A stretch of DNA of 64,000 nucleotides from Topomyia yanbarensis (Eukaryota; Arthropoda; Insecta; Diptera; Culicidae). Under the pieces are notes generated by a model. The model was not told the origin of the DNA. It made no database searches and saw nothing but the letters and a program-made list of their open reading frames with translations. The translations under genes were made by a program, and so were the position numbers. This document shows positions 8,976 through 18,372 of the stretch, one piece after another (position 1 is the stretch's first letter; each line of letters begins with the position of its first letter). Where the stretch lies: NCBI RefSeq assembly GCF_030247195.1, contig NC_080672.1, positions 371,202,166 to 371,266,165 on the forward strand, in the 5' to 3' direction.

Positions 8976-9719
8976 CCCCTCTCTTTTTATTTCTCGTTTT
9001 AGAAGCTTTCTCTTGCCTTGTGGGACCGATCAGCTCCAGACTGCAACTATGTAACCGCCGTCGCACTTACCACTACGGAAACTGAAGCGAGAGCGACTCA
9101 AGGTCCGATGACTTTTGAAGGATTCCCCGCGGGTCCGAAGAATACCATCCGCCAATCCGACCTACTAGACTGAGGCGGTAATCTTTCGCTGATCTCCCGT
9201 TTGAGCGAAAGTTGCAAGTTTTGCTCTTCTCTCCCGGTCACCATCTACGCTTTCTCTCCCCTGTCCTTGATACAACTGCTTCTACAGCCCCCCTCTGAAT
9301 ATCTTGACCAAGCATAAGTCTCCGCTAAAAAAGTTCAAATTTGTATTCTGTATTCCTAGTTTTAAGATAGTTGTAATTTTACCTCTTTGTTAAAACTATT
9401 GTCCCCCATCTTGTAAATAGAATTGTATCCCTAGTCTTAAAACACCTGCGAATTTTCTCATAAATATTTGTTCCCCCTTTTGTGTACCAAACTATATTGT
9501 TAGTTTTAAGATAACTGTAAATATTTCCTAAAAATTATTACTATTGAATTCCTTGTTTTAAAATTTTTTCATAAAAAAAAATCTTTCGCCCCCTCTCTTG
9601 TATATAGAATCTTATTTCTAGTCTTAAGATAGATGTAAAATTTTTCTTTTTTAAAAACATATTTCAACATTGTAACCTCCTAGTTTTAAAATATACAAAA
9701 TGTAAAAACAAAAGAATTT
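8976..9719 (+). other. 3' UTR of element 1 with degenerate repeats
   Basis: The AT-rich part repeats the motif TAGTTTTAAGATA (variants TAGTCTTAAAACA, TAGTCTTAAGATA, TTGTTTTAAAATT) at about 9352, 9430, 9498, 9549, 9615 and 9681, spaced mostly 50-80 bp. Runs of C/T with CCCCC sit between several of them. Similar TAGTTTTA motifs occur in the shorter 3' UTR of element 2. Confidence 0.6.
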
Positions 9720-9780
9720 GGCACCGCCAAGCTAACGCATTTGTGCCTATCAAATAAACGAAATGAATAAAAAAAAAAAA
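9720..9780 (+). promoter_or_regulatory. 3' terminal hairpin, AATAAA and A tail of element 1
   Basis: GGCAC (9720-9724) can pair with GTGCC (9743-9747) around a loop containing GCTAACGCATT. It is followed by TATCAAATAAACG and the A tail. The same layout is present at the ends of three other I-type tails in the window (23585-23641, 48555-48622 and the complement of 60369-60413), so it is probably the part recognised when cDNA synthesis starts. Confidence 0.65.
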
Positions 9781-10325
9781 GTACTCATATATCATCTTAT
9801 TCATTAGCAGTGAAATAATTCTATATTTTACATAAATCGGAACATTGGAATAGTTGTTACTAAAATTTGCACGACATTGAACACAATAGCTAATGTTGGG
9901 GAGACTTGACCAAGATTTTATGGGGAGACTTGACCAGGTGGCAATAAGCTGAAGAAAGATGCAAAATTCCTGATATTTATCATGCTTTGGTATCTGCTGT
10001 TAATGTTAATCACGCCACAAAAAAATCCTACCTCAAACAACAGTCTATATATTTTAGTATTAGTCAACAAATGTAGCAACAATATGACTGATTTTTTGAC
10101 GCGTGAACATGCAATGTAAGCAGTGCAGTTAATCCTTAAAAAGAAATGAATTTAAAAAAAATCGAAATTTATGAAATGAAACCCTTCTATATTTTTTACT
10201 GCTCCCTAAGGATTTCGGCAATATGTAAAAAATTAATACAGCATGTTTTAAGTTTTTACTTTTTGTTATGACCTCTAAATTTTTTTTGGTCAAGTCTACC
10301 CAGGCCTTGGTCAAGTCTCCCTACA

Positions 10326-10464
10326 CCCGATCAGAATGAAATAACAAGATTATAACAAAACACAATTTGTGTAAAATATTGTGTTATAAATTAGGTCTCG
10401 TTAGTAGTTAAAATAACAGAAATTTACAGTTTAGAAATATTTCTGTTATGTGTTTCTGATCGGG
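10326..10464. mobile_element. 139-bp MITE inside copy A of the TA-flanked element
   Basis: The ends CCCGATCAGAATGAAATAAC and, inverted, CCCGATCAGAAACACATAAC form terminal inverted repeats. The segment is absent from the corresponding position of the 42361-43358 copy, which proves it is an insertion. Confidence 0.75.
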
Positions 10465-10669
10465 CAGTGGGGAGACTTGACCAAAAAAAAAATATCGCGT
10501 AAAAAGTTTTAAAATTTTTGAAAAATGAAATTAAAAATTCTGCAAAAAATCATGAGCACGTACAATAACTTTGCACATTATACCACAATGACTTTTGGGG
10601 GATTAAAGGCTTCTTTAGAGATTTATGCAGGTTTAGCTGAAAACCTGGTCAAGTCTCCCCATGTTCCCC

Positions 10670-11526
10670 TATTCCCAAAACGGCAAAATTGGCAATCACG
10701 TTTGTCAGAATGTACATTAGTGTTAGTGATCCACGAAAAACAGTATCGTGAGTTATAATCAACTTCTCTAGAAAATTAGTCCAATGATTCTTCCTGAAGA
10801 AGTTTCACCAGTCGAAATCGTATCTTTCATTTCCCGTCTGGGTTTTCAACGATGGATGTTACGGATTTGATGATCAGTTTGTTACAAAGGAGGACTAGGC
10901 TAGGGATCACTAAAGAGGGAAGAATGACACGTCATCAACATCAAAATCACATTCTTCACATTGCTGCGGAATCAGAAGATGGTCAGCATGGAGCCGAAAT
11001 AGGTAACTCTATGCAGATCGCCTAAAACTCATTTTAACATTGCACAGTATTGACTTGAAACTTCAAACGCAATTATCCATAAAATCGTGCATTTTCGAAA
11101 ACGGTTTAGCGGTGACCACGATTTTTCGGCAACTGCTACGCTAATCGATTTGAAACCTGGACCCTATCATTTCTATGACTTCTTCGTGAACGAAGAAGAT
11201 TTTTATGTGGAAAATATTTCTGTTTTTAGGCCAAAAAACCATTCAAAATCAGCAATTTAAGCGAATATTGTCATCATTTTGTAACAAAACAGAATTTTGT
11301 AAAATCCTTCGCTCACGAAGGGCGCCAAGTTATTTACCGTCTACCGTTTAGCAAAGACAATTGTCATCATTCATCAAACCGTGTTTAAAGCAACAATTAA
11401 AGGTGGAAAAAATAACAAGTACGTATTTTGGAATGCTTCAGGCTCCTATTTTATGGAATGATTTTTGTTTGGGTGGAAACACAGATATTTTAAAGACGCT
11501 CACATCTTTTGTGCGAAATGAGCGTA
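10670..11526. other. No recognisable gene
   Basis: AT-rich unique-looking sequence. A few short open stretches are present, but none has a recognisable domain or consistent coding character. Confidence 0.5.
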
Positions 11527-11857
11527 CGGGGCTATTCGGACCCCCTATTCCATCAACCAACGCTCAGCGGCCTGCGGCTACGCACACAATTGCGCGCGCT
11601 ACGGTAAAGAAAATACATGATGAGCCAAACGACAGCTGTCACTAACCAAATTAAGTTTCTGTAACACATTTTTTTGCTTCTTAAGGAGTTTCTCTAATAA
11701 ATATTTCATAAGTAAACATAATTCCATTGTAATAAAATGACGCTCTGGATACATTGTATAAGGATAAAAAACTTAAAATTTTGCAAATCGTCACCTAGCT
11801 CTGCCATGGAGTGATGCATCTGTCAACCTAAAATGGCGATTTGTCCGAATAGCTCCG
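11527..11857. mobile_element. 331-bp MITE with CGGGGCTATTCGGAC ends
   Basis: Left end CGGGGCTATTCGGAC is mirrored by GTCCGAATAGCTCCG at the right (one mismatch). The interior is non-coding, AT-rich in the right half and GC-rich near 11560-11640. Confidence 0.65.
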
Positions 11858-12884
11858 GGTTCACGTATATATTGGTCATTCCGCGCAAGGTGACCAAAAA
11901 ACCAAACCTTGAAATCGATCTTCAGGAAATATAACTAAGTTTGAAGAGATAGTTCGTTTAGAACCAATATATAATAAGCCAAAGTATTGTGTCGATTGAT
12001 CCACCCCTCGGTCCAGGGGAACACTTAAATTTGACAAATTGTTAAAAAATTGTGTTTCTTGTGATTATATCTCCGGCACTGTTGCCACTACAATCAATTA
12101 GCGAAATGATTTTAGAAGGAAAATGTTCAAGGAATCATGTGAAAATACTAGTTTTGAACGGCAATGTTGCCAAATAAGCATCATTTTTAGATTAAAACTA
12201 GAAGTGCATAAATGTCATTTGACTTCGGTTGAGCGGATTCTGGTACTCTCTTGGAATACTGAAGACATGTTGCTCAGGATTCTGTTGGATCTTTTTCGGA
12301 ATTTTAATAGAATGCTTTTAAGAATTCCAATGGAATCTGCCTCAGAATTTCGATTGAATCCTTATCCGTATATTTACGTTTTCTTGCTCTGAATATTTAT
12401 TCAGGATTCTGGAGAAAAGCCGCTCAGGGTTAAGTGGAATATCATGGTGAAATATTTCAATCACCTAAACAAGACACTGCAGTGTATTCAGTTTATAATA
12501 CCTTTTTGTAACAATATAAAATAAATTACATGGAATAATATTATGAATGGAGTGCTATAAGCCACGAAACAGTAGGTTTTCAATACACTCTACTGTGTAA
12601 CCGGGTCGAAGTCACTCAAAGTTACAGCAAAAACTGTGGGTGCCAGGAACAATGAAGAGGTAGGTAGTGTTGCATAATTCTCTGTACGGGATCTATAATA
12701 CCACAGACTCTAGTATATGTGAGAATAGGTTTGTCAGGATGCTTACAGAGTGACGGCGAGAAGCTGAGCTGAGGCTAGAGATGACATTTGAATGCGAGAT
12801 GCGAGAGACCTGTTTGCCGCAAATCAAAGGGATGATGTCAGAGTGAAAGCAGAGCGGATCTGCGCCGACTACTTGATTTTACTC
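11858..12884. other. No recognisable gene
   Basis: The stretch contains reiterations of a GGATTCTG/GAATTC-like motif around 12230-12420 but no supported gene. Confidence 0.45.
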
Positions 12885-12887
12885 TGA

Positions 12888-13185
12888 GGGATCATCCATA
12901 AATGGCATTTTTGAGTGATTTTCAACACCCCCCCCCCCCCCCCCCCCCATCGTAGCATTTCGTCACAAACCTCTAAATACCCCTGGTAATTACGTAGCTT
13001 GACGGTAACTGTCCCCCCCCTTGACACCGATTTTTTTTTTAAATGAAAAACTATGTTAGTTATTCCCCTTTAAAAAAGCTACGTAGCATGACATGACCCC
13101 GTACCTTTCCTGTCGTCACACATCATCACAAAATACAAAACTCCCCCCTCCCCCATGTAATGCTACGTCATTTATGGATGGTCCC
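12888..13185. mobile_element. 298-bp MITE with GGGAYCATCCATAAATG ends
   Basis: GGGATCATCCATAAATG at the left is the inverted counterpart of CATTTATGGATGGTCCC at the right. Both sides carry TGA (12885-12887 and 13186-13188), a likely 3-bp target duplication. The interior has TACGTAGC motifs and C tracts, including 21 consecutive C at 12928-12948. A half copy of the same family is at 1735-1837. Confidence 0.75.
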
Positions 13186-13385
13186 TGACAGTCTACATTT
13201 GATATGCTGCAGGCAGGTAGAGCCGTAGCAACCTAAAGGGCAAGGGGGGCTTTGCCCCCCAAACGTTTCCGCCGCACCTTGCATGTTTCTTATATATGAA
13301 ATAGATACTAGAAAGAAAGGAACGAAATTAATGATTAATCAAATAAAAAGCAATAAGGAGATCTATTTGTATAGTTTATACTGTG

Positions 13386-14330
13386 TTAATTAGTATTGAC
13401 CCGAAATTTACCCGCCGCAACGCTGCACGGCTCATGTTTGTGTTGGTGGTTTACCAGCCAGTAAACGGCCAGTGGGCGATATCTTCCACCGTGAGCATCT
13501 ACCAGATTGTGATCCAATGGAACGGCGATGTCGAGCCTTGTCATAGACTCGTATATCTGGCCGGTTGTGGTGTAGGAATTGGTCCGATGCAACAGTGCGT
13601 TTCCACTTCCCAGTACAGCTTGAAACGGGCATTAGCCATACCAGGTACAGACAGACAGATAAAGGTAGTTCAGCACAATCTCTTCCAATAGACCATGTTG
13701 CAGGTGCAAAATCTTAGCAGCGCCGATGTAACGGTCGGTATAGGATGCGTTGACTAGTACGCACGAACCTGCCATAATGTGGTCTCGTGCGGTGAATAGC
13801 ACACCCGGCATATATGCCTGATGTCTTGGTAGCAAACATACCTCCTGCAATTCCTCGACGGCATTATCATGTCGGACTCGATCACTAAAGAGAGCTTACC
13901 TCGCTTGAACCACAGGTTAGATGCAGCCTTGTAGACGTACGGCTGCTCCAGCTGGTGTGGATGGGCACCTTGCATAGCTTTCTGCCTCCACTCTCCAATT
14001 TTCTCCTCCGTAGTCTGCAAATTGCAGTTAATTTTCTGGCATTGAAAATCTAGCGAAATTGTCTATGGGCTCCAGCGGGTGCTCGTTCAGTGAGCCATTT
14101 GCACAACTTCCGGAGGGTTAAGATTGTAGTTCGCTTGCGCAATATATGTGGTTCCCAGCACAAACTGCTTGATATATTCAGTGGCGTTTGGCATTTTCCA
14201 CGAAGTATTCTCGCAGTCGTAGCACCTGCGTTACACATAGTGCCTGGATGTCGACTATTCCTTGTCCTCCTTCATCCCGTGGCAATGTGAAACTTTCCAG
14301 CGCCGACTGAGAATGGCGCTTTCTCGCTAG
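13386..14330 (-). pseudogene. Decayed reverse-transcriptase polyprotein, C-terminal part
   Basis: On the minus strand, in shifting frames, the DNA reads EGGQGIVDIQALCVTQVLRL (14270-14190), KIGEWRQKAMQGAHPHQLEQ then ASNLWFKRGKLSLVIE (14000-13880), RRYVCYQDI and ICRVCYSPHET, then KLYWEVET, NRPDIRVYDKA and LDIAVPLDHNLVDAH. This succession (EGGRGL.DI..., SN.WL.RG.L..ETEG, CR.C...ET..H, RPDI...DK, IDIAVP.D.N) is one I know from the C-terminal region of a widespread animal reverse-transcriptase polyprotein family; I cannot name the clade. Stops and frameshifts are frequent, so the copy is dead. Confidence 0.5.
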
Positions 14331-14432
14331 TTCTAAACGTCCTCCTCAATGTTCTCTCTAGATTTTCCAGGTCAGTTCATCTCAATTCTAGTTCTAGTTA
14401 TTCTCCGTCGGCCTACTTCCGCTACGAGGCCA

Positions 14433-14593
14433 AACACCGACACCAGATAGGTGACTCCCACTATCTGGACAAGATATCGCCCCGCGACCGGGGACCAACG
14501 GTTTTACTTCCCTTCCGAAGGTAGGCGTGACCTCAGATTTTTTCACCTTAGAAAAATCTCAACGACCCTGGCTGGGATTGAATCCAGACCAAC
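14433..14593 (-). mobile_element. tRNA-related SINE, partial
   Basis: The minus strand carries GGTCTGGATTCAATCCCAGC, a B-box-like sequence, followed by a body shared with the better copy at 38185-38403 (both contain ACCGGGGACCAACGG, CTTCCCTTCC and CAGATTTTTTCA on the plus strand). The tRNA-like 5' head with the A box is not preserved. It interrupts the decayed polyprotein on either side. Confidence 0.6.
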
Positions 14594-14779
14594 TATTGCG
14601 GTATTGTACGGGGGTCTCCCAAATACTAGTTCAAAAGCTATTGACATCGCTGATATGCGGTAGACCTGCGCTGAAATTGGCCTTCCTATTGTTAATTTGG
14701 TCATAGAGGTGTAACGCCTTAGCTATTTTGATAAGACACTCTATTGTTGCATTAGTGTGTCGTGTTTTTTCGTCAGCTG

Positions 14780-15110
14780 GTGAGCTCCCAACATGCGAAG
14801 CTCAGGAGGTGCAATGATCATATATAATTTCGCCGATATTTTGCCGTCTCCGTACGCGGTCAGCCTTTTAATAGCAGCAAGGTTGTTCGAGATCCGACTC
14901 TCCAATCTCCGCTACCTTGGAGGTGCTGGCTTTTCCCGGTGATGTCGAAACGGATCGCCTCTAGGTGCAAGTCGGTATCCTAAACATGTTACGGTTGCCA
15001 CTGCAGCACAGAATACTTCCAGGTTCTGCACAAATTCCAAGTGAATTGGAAGCACGCTACCATTCATGACCTGAAGCTTATCAACTTAAAAGAATGCTGC
15101 AGCTTCGGGA
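14780..15110 (-). pseudogene. Decayed reverse-transcriptase polyprotein, upstream part
   Basis: Minus-strand reading gives RRLESRISNNLAAIKRLTAY preceded by KPAPPR, and LEFVQNLEVFCAAVATVT. The pattern P.W.RRLE.RI..LR.....L occurs upstream of the reverse transcriptase in the same polyprotein family as 13386-14330, and the order on the minus strand is correct. The reverse-transcriptase core between the two parts is not recognisable. Low certainty. Confidence 0.35.
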
Positions 15111-15767
15111 TCCTGAGACGCGACATTAGATCCGTGTCGCGACATTGTACAACCGTTTTATCCACATTAAAGACCAAATCGCCGATCAAAGGGTGGATCT
15201 TCTTGCAACGATTCACTTTTTTTCTTTTTCTAAACGGGTAAGAGTGAGTTATTTTTTTTGTTTTTATCTTGTAACGAGCGAGACGATGAAGGAAGAAAAT
15301 TTTGAACAGCATGCAATGAAGTCATATGAGCATGTTTATAATTTGCTGACGACGTAACCCTTTGTGTTCTACTGCAGGAGTCAGGAACGTCTTTTAGGAC
15401 TGTGGCTCTTAATATTAAATATACTTTTTTTCCAGTCGTTTTATTTTAAATATACGTTAAATTTAATCAAAAAAATATTCATCGTTAGGCGGAAACAATG
15501 AGCGGAGCCAATCGAGCATGACGTCACAAAACATGTTCTCTTTGGGTGTATATGGAAAAGGTATTGTGATTATGGTGATAATTATTTTAATCTTTCTTGT
15601 GTTATCGGACATAAAGAAACGAAAATAAACGTTATTTTTTCTGTAGCACCGAAAGATTTTCGCACAAGTATTAAACTACATTATTTCTTCAATTAACAAT
15701 GAAATTACTAAGCTAGGGTTTGAACATTTGCATGGGATGCCAGTGTTTTCTTCCTGAAATAAGAGAT
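15111..15767. other. No recognisable gene
   Basis: Minus-strand frame to about 15310 is open but has no identifiable domain; the rest is AT-rich. Confidence 0.4.
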
Positions 15768-15935
15768 ACCAGTATAGTAACTATAGGAGAAACTGGAAGT
15801 ACGGAGCAAATAGGTAGAAACCCGTTCCTGTATTCTCTTCTCCTCTTTTTTCCACTTGTGGTAGCACACCGGAATAAAAAGGAGCAAGTATTTTTTGCTC
15901 CTGTTTACTCCAGAACTACAGACACTTTATATAAC
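15768..15935. repeat. Diverged copy of the repeat at 29790-29950
   Basis: Shared segments include TCGTTCCTGTA/CCGTTCCTGTA, TCTCTTCT.CTC, GGTAGCA, AAAAGGAGCAAG and TTTGCTCCTGTTTACTCC. The two copies are in the same orientation. Confidence 0.6.
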
Positions 15936-17622
15936 AGACTTGCGGAGAGAGAAACAGTAAAACTAGCAACCATGAACGTAAACTGGCTTCACGGAAGCTC
16001 CTAAAAGCTTTGCATGGGCTTTCTCTTGCACTTTCCCTCTCAAAATCACCATGCTCGTTTGGCTGCACTTTTTGACAGTCCGGATGCAATTTTTGACACT
16101 TCGCTATTCTGTGTATAAAGTGTCTGTATCCAGAACAGCTTCTGCACGCAGAATTTTATTTATGCATCGATAGCATACTTTTCTATCTGCCTCTCGTTTC
16201 CTCTGCTATAAATTTTATACATTGGACATATTCGGTCTATCCACTCATTGAATGCTTTCTAGAAGTATATGCATGAAAATTCATAAAAATCACAGCAGAA
16301 GAAAAGAGACGGGAATAGAAAGTATGCTAACTATGCATATTTTTGTTTCTCAGTGTGTGTACTGGAACGAAACTAATAGGCGTGTTTCGAAATTCAACAA
16401 TGCTCAACAGTCGGTCATCGATGACCAAATTGCTGAGTTAAACATGGCCGCCGAGATATTTTTTCGAGATCAAAAGAATACTTTCGCTCTGTAGTCGGAT
16501 GCTACATTTCATTGAGTTGAGTTTTTGAGATAATTTTTCGAAAAAAGGGGTTTTTACTCATAAAAAGGTGTAACCGTTTGTTACAAAGCCCACTATTTGT
16601 TTTAAATATGTGCCTAAATGTTTAGTTGTGCTGTCACGTCACTAAATGTAAAAGGGTTAATTATTAGTAGGTTTAGTAGTATAAAATGTAAATAATAAAT
16701 TGTTTGTTAATTGTTAATTGATAAAAGTAGGATTAGTAGGAATTAAAACAACACAAATTATTGTTAACACATTAAAGCAACACTGTGGGTACAAGTGGGT
16801 GTTAAAAGCAGTGAACACCAATCCGTATAACAGATAACGAAAGGGGAGGAAAGCTGTTATACGGCAGGCGAAAAATAGTAGCGCGACACACCCAACGCTC
16901 GCCCACAGAAGGTAACGAAAAACCGCCAAAATATTACGCTACGCTAGGGTTAAAACATCCTACGGGAACCCCGCCAGAGATCAGAAGTAATCTGGCGTTC
17001 GCGTGCTTAAGACCATAAAGTTGAGTAAATTAACATACTGTTATCAGTGTACTGATACGTGAGGAGATAGATATTCGTTCAGGTAAAATGAAGAGTTGAT
17101 CCGAATTGATCTAAAGCTAGCTACTAGGAGTTGGACTAATACCCGTTCCCTGAACTCCCTCAGGACCTTTTGGTTTTTTTAAACAATTTTCCATGCCTTG
17201 GGTGACCCGATCATCACCACCCGGCAGCACACGATTCGGCCTAGCAAGCCCTGGATGCTTGCTACGTCTAACCCGTCAAAGACCAGCGATCGTCCTCTGG
17301 CCTTGGGCCATAACCGCTACGGAGGACTTACTCCTCTCGGCACGGTCACTCCGGTATCGTCATGGGCCTGTCGATACTAGTCAATGAGGGAAGACGGCAG
17401 CAGCCGCCATTAGACTGCACAAACGCCGACAAGAACCCGCCAACCCACCAACGAGAAACAGCAGCCACCATTGTCACCAGTTCCCGAACCCCATCGTCGT
17501 CAGCAGCAACCACGCGAGCGCTCACAGGACGACCCCGAACCACCAGCAACCTTCAGCAACAGCAGCGGTACGTACCAGTATAAACCCACAACCCACATAC
17601 ACACTCACACACAAGCAATAGT
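15936..17622. other. Unclassified, GC-richer from about 17190
   Basis: No gene recognised. The 17190-17600 part is GC-rich with short open frames in several phases (one plus-strand frame reads PLALGHNRYGGLTPLGTVTP) and ends in CAGCAGCAACCACG-type sequence. It may be the leader or gag region of an unidentified retroelement. Element 2 is inserted at its right edge. Confidence 0.35.
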
Positions 17623-17636
17623 TAAATAAAAGTAAA
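17623..17636. repeat. Target site duplication of I-clade element 2
   Basis: TAAATAAAAGTAAA is repeated at 23642-23655, flanking element 2. Confidence 0.85.
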
Positions 17637-18372
17637 CATAACAGTTTTTGCAACCGACCGAGACGGTTGTGCCTCCAGGTGGAAGGTTTTGTTCTCGAGA
17701 GAGTGACGGAGTGCGAGACGCTGTATGCGTTATTGTGGGAGAGAGAGTGAGAGACGAGTTTGTTAAGTGTGAGTCGACAGTTGATACGTCGGAGGCGTGG
17801 TCAACGGCATCCTCGACAAGTGGTATTTTGACAGCAAACCGCGGGTAGACGAATTTGTCTACTGCGGTGGCAGAAATCGACAGTGATCGTGCCTGTACAC
17901 ACAGAAAAAAATATAGTGTATTGGTGTCGTCGGGCAATTCTAATCGACGAGAGGGAAGCGTCACAGGTAGACCCATTTTCTCTATTTGTCTACCGCAGAA
18001 GTGGTACGACGAATAAGGAAAACAAGTGGCACCGAAAAGTGCCGCATCGACAGTGGGATTTTCGCAGCAAGCCACAGGTAGCCACATTTGTCTACCGAGG
18101 TGGTGGAAACGGAGAAAGCGCGCTTGTGGTGGTGATACCGACGAGCAGCTTAATCGGAGAGAGTTTTGAAGTGTTGCAGGTAGGACTATTTCTCTACTGA
18201 AGAAGCAACGCGACGAAGAAGGACAGCAAGTGTCACATTGTCAAACAACGGGCACCGAGTTTACAACGTAACACATGAGGTGTGTTCTACCGGTGTCTTC
18301 GTCACCTAATAGATAGCAGATAACAGGTATATTTTTCATTCCTTTTTGTGATAGTTTTTCTTACTAGGTAAA
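17637..18372 (+). promoter_or_regulatory. 5' leader of element 2 with tandem hairpin-bearing repeats
   Basis: Four degenerate units start at about 17844, 17966, 18077 and 18179 (spacing 122, 111, 102 bp). Each holds GGTAG...CTAC arms that can pair: GTAGAC/GTCTAC at 17845-17850/17857-17862, GGTAGAC/GTCTACC at 17966-17972/17988-17994, GGTAG/CTACC at 18077-18081/18092-18096, and GTAG/CTAC at 18180-18183/18194-18197. Flanking parts such as GACAGTGGGATTTTCGCAGC and GACAAGTGG also recur. Such monomers in non-LTR leaders often act as stacked promoters; function here is inferred. Confidence 0.65.

Larger units (their letters stand above)
3648..9780 (+). mobile_element. Full-length I-clade non-LTR retrotransposon, element 1
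   Basis: A 6133-bp element bounded by an 11-bp perfect target duplication. It has a 5' leader beginning CATAAC, ORF1 (3932-5296), ORF2 (5289-8975) with endonuclease, reverse transcriptase and RNase H, an 805-bp 3' UTR, AATAAA and an A tail. Both ORFs are uninterrupted, and the target duplication is perfect, so the insertion is probably recent and the copy may be retrotransposition-competent. The presence of RNase H after the reverse transcriptase, and an ORF1 with three CCHC knuckles, places it in the I clade. It sits in the same orientation as copy A of the TA-flanked element. Confidence 0.92.
3387..10669 (+). mobile_element. TA-flanked 1-kb inverted-repeat element, copy A (interrupted)
   Basis: The ends are inverted repeats: GGGGAGCATGGGGAGACTTA at the left and the complement of GGGGAACATGGGGAGACTTG at the right, with TA on each side (3385-3386, 10670-10671), suggesting a TA target duplication. 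Without the I-clade retrotransposon (3648-9780 plus 11 bp of target duplication) and a 139-bp MITE (10326-10464) the element is about 1000 bp, matching the uninterrupted copy at 42361-43358 (998 bp, opposite orientation). The 15-mer GGGGAGACTTGACCA recurs inside in both orientations. No transposase is recognisable, so it is called non-autonomous; its superfamily is unknown. Confidence 0.8.

Noticed and set aside
11361..11645. 94-codon plus-strand frame
   Set aside because: It overlaps the left end of the MITE at 11527 and shows no domain.
17193..17600. LTR retrotransposon leader with primer binding site
   Set aside because: TTGGGTGACCCGATC looked like a possible primer binding site, but I found no paired LTRs and no gag or pol motifs beside it.
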